Of a stretch of DNA of 64,000 bases, positions 8,039-16,951 are shown in pieces. The DNA is from Pseudoruegeria sp. HB172150 (GTDB lineage Bacteria; Pseudomonadota; Alphaproteobacteria; Rhodobacterales; Rhodobacteraceae). The notes under the pieces were generated by a model, which searched no databases, had not been told where the DNA came from, and saw nothing but the letters and a program-made list of their open reading frames with translations. A program made the translations under genes and the position numbers. The number at the start of each line of letters is the position of its first letter. The first letter of the stretch is position 1. The DNA lies in contig NZ_JAATNG010000007.1 of assembly GCF_013184805.1 (NCBI RefSeq), positions 1 to 64,000 of the forward strand, read 5' to 3'.

Positions 8039-8899
8039 CTATTCCGCGGCCAGCGGCAGTTCCGCCAGACCGATCTCGGCGATCTCCGAAATCACACTAC
8101 GCATCAGAGAGCGGAATTCGTCGAACCGCGAATTCGGTCGGATCATCCGCTCGTTCATGTAAAGCGAGCGGTCGATCTCTACCTGCACCACGTGCTGGCC
8201 GCGCGACGGGCGGCCGTAATGCTGTGCCGTGTAGGCGCCGGCAAAGGGAGAGTTACGCACCACTCGTAGCCCGGCACGGGCAAAGGCGGCCTCGATCCGG
8301 TCCACGATCACGCCATCGGCGGCGGCACCGAACCGGTCGCCCAGCACGATCTGCGGATGCGGCGTACCGGCGGTGCCAATGCTGTCGATCGCCTCGTGCG
8401 GCATCGAGTGGCAGTCGATCAATATCGCCCGCCCATGGGTCGCGCGGGTCGCGTCCAGCAACGCCTGCAATTGTTCGTGATAGGGCCGCCAGTGATCGCG
8501 CAGACGCTCATGCGCCTCTTCATGCGTCAGCTTTCCGCGATAAATCGCGCGGCCATTTGCCACAACGCGGGGAATCACCCCCAGCCCAGAGGTAACGCGC
8601 GGATTATGTGCCGACCGGCGCACTCCTTCGATCAGGGCCGGGTCCAGTTCATCGGCGCTGCGATTCAGGTCTATGTAGGCCCTTGGCGCGGTGGCCGTCA
8701 GCAGCGGCGCGCCGAAACCGGGGGCGCAGTCAAACAACTTGTCGACATAGTAGTCTTCGGAGGACCGAATCGAACGTTCGTCCAGTACGGATCGGCGCAA
8801 AAACGCGGCCGGATAGTCCCGCCCGCTGTGGGGCGAAGCAAAGACCACAGACGTGGTCTGGATGTCAGGCAGCCTTAAGGTAAACGCTGACTTGCTCAA
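8039..8899 (-). CDS. N-formylglutamate amidohydrolase family protein
   Basis: 286 residues from a TTG start at 8899, chosen because GAGGAG lies six bases before it; the upstream ATG at 8947 has no ribosome site. The family signature is present: VVFASPHSGRDYPAAF near the N-terminus with a metal-binding His, AYIDLNRSADELDP, HGRAILIDCHSMP, and VLGDRFGAAAD. The enzyme family hydrolyses N-formyl-L-glutamate to formate and glutamate at the end of some histidine pathways. No hut genes are nearby, so it may act on another N-acyl amino acid. It converges with the MFS gene with a 10-base gap. Confidence 0.88.
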   Translation of the reverse strand: MSKSAFTLRLPDIQTTSVVFASPHSGRDYPAAFLRRSVLDERSIRSSEDYYVDKLFDCAPGFGAPLLTATAPRAYIDLNRSADELDPALIEGVRRSAHNPRVTSGLGVIPRVVANGRAIYRGKLTHEEAHERLRDHWRPYHEQLQALLDATRATHGRAILIDCHSMPHEAIDSIGTAGTPHPQIVLGDRFGAAADGVIVDRIEAAFARAGLRVVRNSPFAGAYTAQHYGRPSRGQHVVQVEIDRSLYMNERMIRPNSRFDEFRSLMRSVISEIAEIGLAELPLAAE

Positions 8900-8953
8900 T
8901 CGGGACTCCTCTTCCCCCCAATATACCCTATTTTTTGGGGGTACCAAAAGCCC

Positions 8954-8982
8954 TTGAACAGGGCGCGCCGGTCTTTTATACG
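8954..8982 (+). promoter_or_regulatory. Sigma-70-like promoter for tRNA-Val
   Basis: TTGAAC (8954-8959) and TATACG (8977-8982) with a 17-base spacer, 73 bases upstream of the tRNA 5-prime end. This is the best hexamer pair in the intergenic region. Confidence 0.6.
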
Positions 8983-9055
8983 CTTGCCGGACCGGCGCGG
9001 GGGATTCCCGCGTCTTGTTCGTTAGGGACGGGACGCGCGGAGCCTGCGCAAGGAC

Positions 9056-9130
<75 letters not shown>

Positions 9131-9217
9131 TCCCCGAAAGGGGAAGAATTCACCGCCTCCGCAAGGGGGCAGAACCGAAACACAGGCGCCCATGCGCCGC
9201 GCTAGAGGAGAGGACCG

Positions 9218-9343
9218 ATGAAGGTCAGAAACTCGCTCCGCTCGCTGAAGAACCGGCACCGCGACTGCCGGATCGTGCGCCGCAAGGGCCGCGTGTACGT
9301 GATCAACAAGACCCAGCGGCGGTTCAAAGCCCGTCAGGGCTGA
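9218..9343 (+). CDS. rpmJ: 50S ribosomal protein L36 (bL36)
   Basis: 41 residues beginning [17 protein letters not shown] and ending RRFKARQG. The length and the C-x-x-x-R-R-K-G-R stretch match the longer, zinc-free C-minus type L36 found in many proteobacteria, which lacks the Cys3-His zinc knuckle. It is strongly basic. GGAGAGGA precedes the ATG. It stands alone between tRNA-Val and a strong terminator. Confidence 0.95.
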   Translation: MKVRNSLRSLKNRHRDCRIVRRKGRVYVINKTQRRFKARQG

Positions 9344-9370
9344 GACGCGACAAGCGCGATTGCCGCGCGA

Positions 9371-9398
9371 AAAGGGCCGCCCAACCGGGCGGCCCTTT
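9371..9398 (+). terminator. Rho-independent-type hairpin after rpmJ
   Basis: Perfect 12-bp stem (AAAGGGCCGCCC paired with GGGCGGCCCTTT), loop AACC, followed by CCTTTTC, 27 bases after the rpmJ stop. The stem is symmetrical enough to act weakly for the opposing TRAP operon too. Confidence 0.85.
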
Positions 9399-9481
9399 CC
9401 TTTTCGGGAAGTCTCTGGGCTGGCTGAACGCCGCGGTCACGTGCTTGTGGACATTGCAGCGCAAGCAAGGCGCTCACCGCC

Positions 9482-10777
9482 TCAGATCGACGGAAGCCAC
9501 AGCACCAGCAGCGGGAACATCAAGAGCAGCATCACGTGAACGACGTCGGCCACGACGAAGGGCGCGGTGCCGCGGAAAATCGTCGGCAGCGGCACGTCGC
9601 GCGCCACGCCCGCCAGCACGTAGACGTTCATGCCCACCGGCGGCGTGATCAGTGCGATCTCGGTCATGCGCACGACCAGCACCCCGAACAGCACCGCGTC
9701 GTAGCCCAGCCCGGTGACCAGCGGAAAGAACAATGGCACCGTCAGTGTCATCATCGCCGAAGCGTCGAGGATCATCCCGAGGAAGAAATAGACCATCAGG
9801 ATGATCAGCAGCACCGCCAGCGGCGGCAGCGACATCTGCGTGACCCAGCCGACGATGTTGAGCGGAATGGTCGTTACCGTCACGAAGGCATTGAACACCA
9901 GCGCGCCGAACAGGATGCCGAAGATCATTCCCGTCGTCCGCAGAGTGTCGAAAACCGCCTCTTTCAGTGAGTCCCAGGTCAGCCGTTTCCGCGCCGCCGC
10001 GATCACCAGCGCACCGAAGGCGCCCATCGCGCCGGCCTCGGTCGGGGTGAAAAAGCCCCAGATGATGCCGCCCATGACGAAGCCGAACAGGACGATCACA
10101 TCCACGGTCTTGCCCAGCCCTTCCAGCCTGTCGCGCCAGCCGAAGCGCGGCCCGGGGGGCCCGGCGGCCGGGTCGAGCCGGCAGCGCAGGGCGATGACGC
10201 CCATGTAAAACAGCGCCAGCAGGACGCCCGGCACGATCCCGGCGGCGAACATGTCGCCGATCGAGGTCTCGGTCAGGATGCCGTAGATGATGAACATGCC
10301 CGAGGGCGGGATCAGGCTGCCGATGGTGCCGCCCGCCGCCACGGCCCCGGAGGACAGCGACAGCGAATAGCCGTGCTTGCGCATCTCGGGCAGGGCGACC
10401 AGGCCCATGGTCGCGGTCGTCGCCAGCGACGAGGCGTTGACCGCAGCGAACCCGGCGGATGCGCCCACGGTTGCCATTGCAAGCCCGCCGCGACGGTGCC
10501 CGAGCATCCGGGCGGCGAAATCGTAAAGGTCCTTTCCGATCCCGGAGGCGAACAGCACGTGCGCCATGAACAGGAACAGCGGCACGGTTCCGATGGAATA
10601 GTTGGTGGACAGGTCGAAGGCGATGACGCCGACCTTGATGACCGCGGCGTGAAAGCTGATCAGCAGGCCGAAGCCGATGACGCCGACCAGCCCCATGGCA
10701 AAGCCGATGGGCATGCCGAAGGCGAGCATGGCGAACATCACCGCGATGCCGGCAAGGCCGGTGGCGACAGGGGTCAT
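9482..10777 (-). CDS. dctM: TRAP transporter large permease (DctM family)
   Basis: 431 residues and about 12-13 hydrophobic spans. It has the DctM features GMPIGFAMGLVG in the first helix, SLIPPSGMFIIYGILTETSIGDMFAAGIVPG, FFTPTEAGAMGAFGAL and ALITPPVGMNVYVLAG. With DctQ it forms the Na+-driven membrane part of a TRAP system that imports an organic acid delivered by DctP. Its ATG overlaps the dctQ stop (ATGA). It is the last gene of the MarR-locus operon. Confidence 0.93.
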   Translation of the reverse strand: MTPVATGLAGIAVMFAMLAFGMPIGFAMGLVGVIGFGLLISFHAAVIKVGVIAFDLSTNYSIGTVPLFLFMAHVLFASGIGKDLYDFAARMLGHRRGGLAMATVGASAGFAAVNASSLATTATMGLVALPEMRKHGYSLSLSSGAVAAGGTIGSLIPPSGMFIIYGILTETSIGDMFAAGIVPGVLLALFYMGVIALRCRLDPAAGPPGPRFGWRDRLEGLGKTVDVIVLFGFVMGGIIWGFFTPTEAGAMGAFGALVIAAARKRLTWDSLKEAVFDTLRTTGMIFGILFGALVFNAFVTVTTIPLNIVGWVTQMSLPPLAVLLIILMVYFFLGMILDASAMMTLTVPLFFPLVTGLGYDAVLFGVLVVRMTEIALITPPVGMNVYVLAGVARDVPLPTIFRGTAPFVVADVVHVMLLLMFPLLVLWLPSI

Positions 10778-11262
10778 TTGCTGCTCTCCCGGCCGGAGGC
10801 GAGCTGCACCGCGCGCAGAAGGCAGACGGCGATCATCAGGCAGAGCGCCGCGACCATCAGCCAGCGGAAGGGCGCGACCGGGATATCCAGTAGCGGCGTC
10901 ACCTCGCCCTGCCGGCCGCGGCGCAGCGCTTCTTCAGTGGCGGCATAGACGACGAACACCCAGAAGATCGTTCCCAGCAGCAGCATCAGGCCGTTCGACC
11001 AGCCTGCCGTGCGCGTGGACAGCCGGCTGGTCAGAAGGTCCACGCGGGTATGGGCGCTGTCCCAGGCGGCATAGACCAGCGCGCAGCTGACCGTCGGGAT
11101 CAGCAGCAGTTCGGCCAGCACGTAGGTACCGGGAAAGGCGATGCCGATGGCGCGGAAGGTGACCGTGACCACCGTCAGGCCCATCAGCGCCAGCAGGGAG
11201 AGAACGCCGACCGCCGCCGCCAGCCGCACCAGGACCCTCAGAACCGCTTCGATGCCGCGCAT
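10774..11262 (-). CDS. dctQ: TRAP transporter small permease (DctQ family)
   Basis: 162 residues from the ATG at 11262, chosen for GAAGGGGG nine bases upstream; the longer frame adds 17 residues without a ribosome site. Four hydrophobic helices are visible, with the W-D-S-A-H-T-R-V-D-L loop near residue 65 that is characteristic of DctQ. It couples the binding protein and DctM in the inner membrane. It starts 61 bases after dctP. Confidence 0.9.
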   Translation of the reverse strand: MRGIEAVLRVLVRLAAAVGVLSLLALMGLTVVTVTFRAIGIAFPGTYVLAELLLIPTVSCALVYAAWDSAHTRVDLLTSRLSTRTAGWSNGLMLLLGTIFWVFVVYAATEEALRRGRQGEVTPLLDIPVAPFRWLMVAALCLMIAVCLLRAVQLASGRESSK

Positions 11263-11323
11263 GCCACCCCCTTCAGGACGCAGAGGCGCGGGACGCGCCC
11301 CTGCCGGTTTCACTCAGATCCGC

Positions 11324-12319
11324 TTATTCGCCGTAGGCTTCGCGGATCTTGCCCAGAACCTCGGTGCCGGGCTTGCCCATGTCGTCCAGCGTTTTTGCGA
11401 CATCGGTAATGGCGGGCGCGAACGCCTCGGAATAATCGGCCACGACGGCCGGATCGACCGAGTTGAACACGACGCCCTTCTCCTCGCCATAGGCACGGCC
11501 CGCATCCTCGGCTTCCTGCGCCAGCTCCAGCGTGCGCAGGCTCAGCCACTCGGCATTGTCATCGAAGACCGCCTTTATGTCGTCGGGCAGGCTGGCCCAG
11601 ACGTCGCCGTTGACCGCCCGCGACGGATAGGCCCCGCGCGAGTGCGGCAGTTCGGAGTAGTACTTGACCACCTCGGCGAAGCTGAGGGATTTCAGCGCCT
11701 CGTAGGGTGCGATCACTCCATCGACCACGCCTTTTTCAAGCGACGGGTAGGTTTCCGTCATCGGCATGGTCACGCCCTCGGCTCCGAAGGCGGCCAGCGG
11801 GCCGATGAAGTCTACCGCCGAGCGGATGCGCAGCCCTTTCAGATCTTCCAGCGAGTTGACCGGTCCCTCGCGCAGCAGCAGGTGCATCGGCGTGCCGACG
11901 TTGTAGCCGACCACGTGAACCCCGTTCAGCTCTTCGCCGAACTGCGGGAACTCACCGACGAGGTCCATGTAGACACCCAGCACCTTTTCCGGGTCGGTGT
12001 AGCCGTAGAACATCCCCGGCACGAGCCGGTTCATGTCGTAACCCGACCGCGCGTAGATCGGCGCGATATAGGCGATGTCCGCAACCCCGGCGGAAAGCTC
12101 GTCGACCCCTTCCCGCGAGGTGATCAGCGACCCGCCCCAGTAGGGCGTGATGTCGACGCGTCCGCCGGACTGCTCCTCGATACGGGCGATCCATTCGGCA
12201 TCGGCCGCGCCATAAGGATGCGACTCGGTATAGGGCGAGGCGTAGCTCAGGTTGAAGTCGGCGGCCCAGGCAGGCATCGCCGACAGGCAAAGCGCGAAAA
12301 GTGTTGTTGTCCGTAGCAT
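11324..12319 (-). CDS. dctP: TRAP transporter substrate-binding protein (DctP family)
   Basis: 331 residues with a signal peptide ending in WA-A near residue 19. The mature protein has the DctP pattern: WIARIEEQSGGRVDITPYWGGSL near 45-67 and LRSAV-type LKGLRIRSAVDFIGPLAAFGAEGVTMP near 150-175, which contains the conserved Arg that pairs with a substrate carboxylate. ALKSLSFAEVVKYYSE follows. It acts in the periplasm. The 21-base gap to the upstream CaiB gene indicates one operon, which implies the imported acid is the CoA-transferase substrate. Confidence 0.92.
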   Translation of the reverse strand: MLRTTTLFALCLSAMPAWAADFNLSYASPYTESHPYGAADAEWIARIEEQSGGRVDITPYWGGSLITSREGVDELSAGVADIAYIAPIYARSGYDMNRLVPGMFYGYTDPEKVLGVYMDLVGEFPQFGEELNGVHVVGYNVGTPMHLLLREGPVNSLEDLKGLRIRSAVDFIGPLAAFGAEGVTMPMTETYPSLEKGVVDGVIAPYEALKSLSFAEVVKYYSELPHSRGAYPSRAVNGDVWASLPDDIKAVFDDNAEWLSLRTLELAQEAEDAGRAYGEEKGVVFNSVDPAVVADYSEAFAPAITDVAKTLDDMGKPGTEVLGKIREAYGE

Positions 12320-12340
12320 GGGGTCCTCCCTTGGACTGGG

Positions 12341-13537
12341 TTAACTGGATGCCGGGCTTGGCTGCCCGGTCTGTTGCGCATCGGCGGACCGCGCCAACGC
12401 GGAAATCTCGGTATCGCTCAGGCCGATCCGGGCCAGAATTTCGTGGGTATGGGCGCCGGGCATCGCAGCGGGCGCCGGGGCGACGAAATCGCCCAGCCGC
12501 ACCGGCGGGCCGATCTGGCGCAGCGCGCCTTCGGGCGCGTCGAGACGGATGACCATGCCGCGCGTCTCGAAATGCGGCTCCGCCAGTGCCTCCGCGACGC
12601 TGTTGACCGGGGCGAACTGCGTGCCGGCGGCCTCAAGATGCTCCAGCCAGTGCGCGCGCGGCTTGATGGCAAAGACGGCCTGCAGCCCCTCGCGGATCTC
12701 GGCCCGCTTGTCCGGATCCATTTGCCAGGCGGCATAGTCCGGCTTGCCCATGGCGGTGCAGAACGCCGCCCAGTAGCGCGGCTCCATATCGGTGGTGCAC
12801 AGCCATTCGCCGTCGCCGCAGCGCCAGAGCCCCAGATCCGCGCGCCGTGTGCCGCGTGGCGGCGCGTCGTCGGGGTTCTCATAGCGGGCGATCAGGTTGG
12901 CCAGCAGGGCCAGCGAACAATCGGCCATCGCGACGTCGACATGTTGTCCCTTGCCGGTTTCGCGCGCCGCCATCACGGCGCAGAGCGTGGCAAAGGCGGC
13001 ATGGGCGCCTGTCGCCACGTCGGCGGCGGCGAAACCTGGCAGACTGGGGGCATCCGGGTCCTCGCCGGTCCGGCTTAATACACCCGACATGGCCAGCGCG
13101 ACCGGATCATGCCCGGGCTTGTCGCGGTAAGGGCCGACTTGCCCGCAGAGCGTTAGCGAGGTGTAGACGAGTGTCGGGTTGTCCCACGACAGGGCGGCAT
13201 GGCCAAGCCCCAGCCCTTCGAGCACGCCGGGTCGATAATCCTCGACCACCACGTCCACGGTCGCCGCGAGGCGCTGAAGTGCGTCCCGCGCCGCCGGGTC
13301 GCCTATGTCGAGGCAGATGGACTTTTTCCCGCGCGCCAGCATGTCCCGCGCCCGCTGCCGCGCCTGACCCGCGGCGTCCAGCCTGTCCCAGCCGAAGACC
13401 TTCGCCTGCTTGGCCAGTTCGCGCGGGTTTTCCACGCGGATGACCTCTGCCCCCTGATCGGCCAGCAGCCAGGTGCAGTAGGGCCCCGGCAGAAGCCGGG
13501 AGAAATCCAGAACGCGCAGGCCGCTCAGCGCACTCAT
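12341..13537 (-). CDS. CaiB/BaiF family CoA-transferase (class III), copy with catalytic Asp
   Basis: 398 residues from the ATG at 13537, which overlaps the preceding stop (ATGA). The N-terminus reads LSGLRVLDFSRLLPGPYCTWLLADQGAEVIRVE, the family opening. GQHVDVAMADCSLALLANL carries the Asp expected to form the acyl-anhydride intermediate. The C-terminal block EALAEPHFETRGM is also typical. It would move CoA between an acyl-CoA and a free acid in the cytoplasm. It is the last CoA-transferase before the TRAP genes. Confidence 0.9.
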   Translation of the reverse strand: MSALSGLRVLDFSRLLPGPYCTWLLADQGAEVIRVENPRELAKQAKVFGWDRLDAAGQARQRARDMLARGKKSICLDIGDPAARDALQRLAATVDVVVEDYRPGVLEGLGLGHAALSWDNPTLVYTSLTLCGQVGPYRDKPGHDPVALAMSGVLSRTGEDPDAPSLPGFAAADVATGAHAAFATLCAVMAARETGKGQHVDVAMADCSLALLANLIARYENPDDAPPRGTRRADLGLWRCGDGEWLCTTDMEPRYWAAFCTAMGKPDYAAWQMDPDKRAEIREGLQAVFAIKPRAHWLEHLEAAGTQFAPVNSVAEALAEPHFETRGMVIRLDAPEGALRQIGPPVRLGDFVAPAPAAMPGAHTHEILARIGLSDTEISALARSADAQQTGQPSPASS

Positions 13538-14523
13538 GCCGCACCTCCGGGATGGACGGCGAACAGCGGACCGGGCAGGCCGTCCTCGAACATGCCGCGC
13601 GCCTGCATCTGCGGGCTGTCGGGCACCTCGGACAGGCGCATGATCGGCGACAGGCCCCAGCCGTGTTCCAGCGACCACTGCGCCAGTGTCTGGCGGTCGT
13701 GCCGGACGAAGAACGCCTCGACCACGCCCTGCCAGCGCTCGATGACCGCCTGATCGGTATCGGCGACAAGGATCGCGTCCCAGTCGATCTCTGCCAGTTC
13801 GCCCGCCGCATCCTCTGCCTGCATCACGCGGACCAGCGCGCGCATCATGCCGGGGTTGTCGATAATCGACCATGTCACGTAGCCGTCGGCACAGGGCCAG
13901 ATCTGCCGCACCCCGGACTTGCCGCGCACCAGCATGTTGCCCTGCCGGTGTCCGATGCGACCGGTATGCTCGTACATCACCGCTTCGCGGTAGTTCGCCA
14001 GCGCCGCCGATTGCAAGGCGGACACCGCGATGCGCTGACCGCTGCCCGTCATGCGCCGCGCCCGCAGCCCCATCAGCGCGGCAGTCGCGGTCTGGATGGC
14101 GGTCAGTGCATAGGCCTGCTCTCCCGGCAGGCGCAGCGGCGGGCGGTCGGGCGTGCCGATCACCGTCATCAGCCCCGACTGCGCCATCAGCGTCAGGTCC
14201 GTCACCGGACGTGTGCCCTGCCCTTCGGGCCAGCCGGTAACCACGACATGGACCAGGCGCGAATAGCCGGCGGCGAGCGCGTCGATCCCCTTGCGCGCGT
14301 CGGTCCGCCGGTCGTCCAGCAGCACATCGGCACCGTCCAGAAGTTCGGCGAGGGGAGCAGCGGACCGGGTCATTCCCTTGTGCCAGGCCGCGGCACGCGG
14401 GGCCGTCAGCTCCGACGCGCCGGCCAGTACAACCTCAGCTCCCAGCCGCGCGAGCATGCTGCCCGCGAAATCAGCAAGGTGGTCGGCAAGAACGACGACG
14501 CGGGATCCAGAGAGCAGGGTCAT
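13534..14523 (-). CDS. Short CaiB/BaiF-like protein lacking the catalytic Asp
   Basis: 329 residues, about 70 shorter than usual. The reduced N-terminal part reads LLSGSRVVVLADHLADFAGSML and LARLGAEVVLAG, and the small-domain insertion seems mostly lost. In the catalytic motif GQRIAVSALQSAALANY, a Gln stands where the nucleophilic Asp is expected. The C-terminal part (SEVPDSPQMQARGMFED) is normal. It may be a non-catalytic partner of one of the flanking CoA-transferases, as in two-subunit enzymes such as BbsEF, or a decayed copy kept in frame. The reading frame is intact and coupled at both ends by ATGA overlaps. Confidence 0.8.
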   Translation of the reverse strand: MTLLSGSRVVVLADHLADFAGSMLARLGAEVVLAGASELTAPRAAAWHKGMTRSAAPLAELLDGADVLLDDRRTDARKGIDALAAGYSRLVHVVVTGWPEGQGTRPVTDLTLMAQSGLMTVIGTPDRPPLRLPGEQAYALTAIQTATAALMGLRARRMTGSGQRIAVSALQSAALANYREAVMYEHTGRIGHRQGNMLVRGKSGVRQIWPCADGYVTWSIIDNPGMMRALVRVMQAEDAAGELAEIDWDAILVADTDQAVIERWQGVVEAFFVRHDRQTLAQWSLEHGWGLSPIMRLSEVPDSPQMQARGMFEDGLPGPLFAVHPGGAA

Positions 14524-15710
14524 GCCAGCACCCCCTCTTCGGTCAGCGCGGCGATCTCTGTCTCGGTCAGTCCGACCTCGGCGAAAACCTCGGCATTGTC
14601 CGCGCCAAGGCAGGGCGACGGCCCGACCGTTCCCGGCGTGGCCGAGAAGGTGTAGGGCGGCGCAGGCATTTTGGCGGCGCCGATCACCGGGTGATCCACC
14701 GTCACGAAATGCCCCGCCGCGTTCAGCGCCGGATGCTCCGACAGTCCCTTGCCATCCAGAACCGCGCCCGCCGGAACTCCTGCCGCCACAAGCGAGGCTT
14801 CCAGCGCGTCGCGATCCTGCGCGGTGGTCAGCACAGACAGCGCGGCATCCAGTTCCTCGCCAGCCGTATGGCGCGCGGCTGCATCGGGCCAGCGCCCGCT
14901 CAGGTCCCCGGCGCCCAGCACGCCGCACAGCGCCCACCACTGGGCGTCGTCCTCGCAGGCGATGGCGATCCACGCCTCCTCGCCTGCGCAGGGGTATACT
15001 CCGTGCGGCGCCATGACGGGGTCGCTGTTGGCCGGCTTCTCCTGCGGCATCTCGGCAAAGAGATCGCCGGCCACATGCACCATCGCTTCGATCTGGCTGA
15101 CATCGACATGGCAGCCCTCTCCGGTCCGGTCGCGCTGTTCCAGCGCGGACAGGATCGCGACCGTCAGCATCATCGGCGCTACCACGTCGCCATAGGCGAA
15201 GGGCGGCATGTGCGGATCCGATCCGGGCCAGCCTGTCATGTCGCAATGGCCCGAATACGCGGCCGCAGAGTTGCCGTAGCCCCGGAACCCCGCCAGCGGC
15301 CCGCTGCGGCCCGCGACCGACACGCTGGCAAGAATGATGCCCGGCCTGACCTGCTGCAGCGTCGCCCAGTCCAGCCCGATCCGATCCATGTAGCCGGGGC
15401 CGAAATTCTCGACCACGACGTCCGACCAGGCCACCAGCCGCTTGGCAACCTCGACACCGCGCGGATCGCCCAGGTTGATCGTCACGCTTTTCTTCGAGGT
15501 ATTCGTCTGCGCGAAAAAGACAGAGGCGTCATGATTGCGCCGGTCCCCGCCCGCGAAAGGCGGCGAGCGGCGGCCGAGATCCAGCCGCCTGCGCGACTCG
15601 ATCTTGACCACGGTCGCGCCGTTATCCGCCAGGTCCTTCGTCGAGCGTGGGCCCGCGCCGACCCAGCTGAAATCGGCGACCTTCAACCCGGTGAGCGCAC
15701 CCGTCGTCAT
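14520..15710 (-). CDS. CaiB/BaiF family CoA-transferase, Glu variant
   Basis: 396 residues from the ATG at 15710 (ATGA overlap with the dehydratase-like gene). The opening LTGLKVADFSWVGAGPRSTKDLADNGATVVKIES and SVTINLGDPRG-EVAKRLV-WSDVVVENFGPG are full family signatures. The active-site motif reads GCHVDVSQIEAMVHV, with Glu at the nucleophile position, a variant seen in many family members. It ends with SEHPALNAAGHFV. It may pair with the short copy downstream. Confidence 0.88.
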   Translation of the reverse strand: MTTGALTGLKVADFSWVGAGPRSTKDLADNGATVVKIESRRRLDLGRRSPPFAGGDRRNHDASVFFAQTNTSKKSVTINLGDPRGVEVAKRLVAWSDVVVENFGPGYMDRIGLDWATLQQVRPGIILASVSVAGRSGPLAGFRGYGNSAAAYSGHCDMTGWPGSDPHMPPFAYGDVVAPMMLTVAILSALEQRDRTGEGCHVDVSQIEAMVHVAGDLFAEMPQEKPANSDPVMAPHGVYPCAGEEAWIAIACEDDAQWWALCGVLGAGDLSGRWPDAAARHTAGEELDAALSVLTTAQDRDALEASLVAAGVPAGAVLDGKGLSEHPALNAAGHFVTVDHPVIGAAKMPAPPYTFSATPGTVGPSPCLGADNAEVFAEVGLTETEIAALTEEGVLA

Positions 15711-16951
15711 CCTGTCACCTCGTCCAGCACCGCCGTCACCTGCGCCTTGACCGCGTCGCCATCCCAGTCGCGCGGGTCCACCATGTCCGACACGATCTCG
15801 ACCACCCGGACCCCCGCCGCCTTCAGCGCCTCGCGCGCGAAATTGCTGCCATAGCCGGAAAACCGGTCGTGTTCGGGCACCAGCATCAGCGCCACTTCGA
15901 TCCGATAGCGCCGCGCCTGCTCGACCATCCATTCATTGACCCAGGGCGGCTGGTGCAGCTGTTCGTTCATCGCCGACACGCGCGCCGCCAGCGCGCGCAA
16001 CGGGTCGCCATGATCGGCGCGGATGTATCCGTCGGCGGCAAAGGGCAGGTACATCGACCATGCGAATACCGCCCCGTGGCTTTCCTCGAAGGCGGAATAG
16101 AACGACGTGTCGAACCACAGCCCCGCGCCGATCCACATCATGCGGATGCGCTCGTTCTCGCAGGCCGCGTGGCCGTCGCGGACACGGGCCTCCACCTCGT
16201 CCCGGAATGCCTCTACATGCGCCAGCGCCCAGTCGGAGCCGCGATGCCATTGCGGGATCATGACGTTGGGCATCTGTTCCGATATCCGCATCGGCGTCTT
16301 CGGCGCCTCCGCCATCATCGTCGAGACCTCGTCGAGCATACGCTCCTGCCGGTCGATCCGCTCCATGTAGGCGCCGAAGCCGTCCGCCGGGAAAGCCCGG
16401 CCGGTCAGGTCCTCGAGCTGCGCTATCACCTCCTGCATCTCGGCCACCAGCAGGTCCAGCCTGTCGGTGCCGTAGAACGCTTCCCATCCGTCGCGCGCCT
16501 GTTCCCACCAGCGCGGTTCCGGGTTCGGCACGCCGGGGGCCGACAGCATGTGCAACGGTGCGCCGCTCAGCTCGGACCAGCGCTGGAAAATACGCGCGTG
16601 CTCATCCGAACTGGCGCGCGCGCACAGCAGCGACGGCGGTGGCAGGCCGCCCCAAGGCTGGCGGTCGAAATCGCCTTCGATCTGCGCGATCAGCGGCAGG
16701 CTGGAATAACGCGGCAGGTGGCCGTGGAAGCCGAGTTCCTCCATCCGGTCGAAATAGGACGGCGCCAGCTGCTTGGCCGAAATCACGGCGGACCACCACT
16801 GGTTGGTGACCATCGGGATGTCCATGAAATGGAACAGCTCGTGCGGTGTGTCGGCGTTGACGAAGGCATAGGCCTCGCCGCCCGAGATTCGCTGCCGCAG
16901 CCCGCGCAGCCAGTCGCGCTGATAGTCTGTAGCCCGCTTCGCGCAGATCAT
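15707..16951 (-). CDS. 2-hydroxyacyl-CoA dehydratase-like subunit A (HgdB/BcrC superfamily)
   Basis: 414 residues from the ATG at 16951. The superfamily is recognised from NADTPHELFHFMDIP (32-46, the P-x-E-L motif), RMMWIGAGLWFDTSFYSAFEESHGAV (270-294, the middle-domain R-x-x-W pattern) and the terminal AREALKAAGVRVVEIVSDMVDPRDWD (372-396, G-x-x-x-L/I-x-x-D-x-x-D-x-R). Classical members bind [4Fe-4S] through three cysteines. Here only Cys3, Cys110 and Cys264 exist: the first-domain position reads HLPRYSS and the C-terminal one PEHDRFSG, both without Cys. Cluster binding is therefore doubtful. It is coupled by ATGA to both neighbours. Confidence 0.75.
   Translation of the reverse strand: MICAKRATDYQRDWLRGLRQRISGGEAYAFVNADTPHELFHFMDIPMVTNQWWSAVISAKQLAPSYFDRMEELGFHGHLPRYSSLPLIAQIEGDFDRQPWGGLPPPSLLCARASSDEHARIFQRWSELSGAPLHMLSAPGVPNPEPRWWEQARDGWEAFYGTDRLDLLVAEMQEVIAQLEDLTGRAFPADGFGAYMERIDRQERMLDEVSTMMAEAPKTPMRISEQMPNVMIPQWHRGSDWALAHVEAFRDEVEARVRDGHAACENERIRMMWIGAGLWFDTSFYSAFEESHGAVFAWSMYLPFAADGYIRADHGDPLRALAARVSAMNEQLHQPPWVNEWMVEQARRYRIEVALMLVPEHDRFSGYGSNFAREALKAAGVRVVEIVSDMVDPRDWDGDAVKAQVTAVLDEVTG

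Noticed and set aside
12341..13873. 510-residue version of the third CaiB protein
   Set aside because: The extra N-terminus is out-of-frame read of the upstream CaiB gene; the ATG at 13537 overlaps its stop and starts the family motif.
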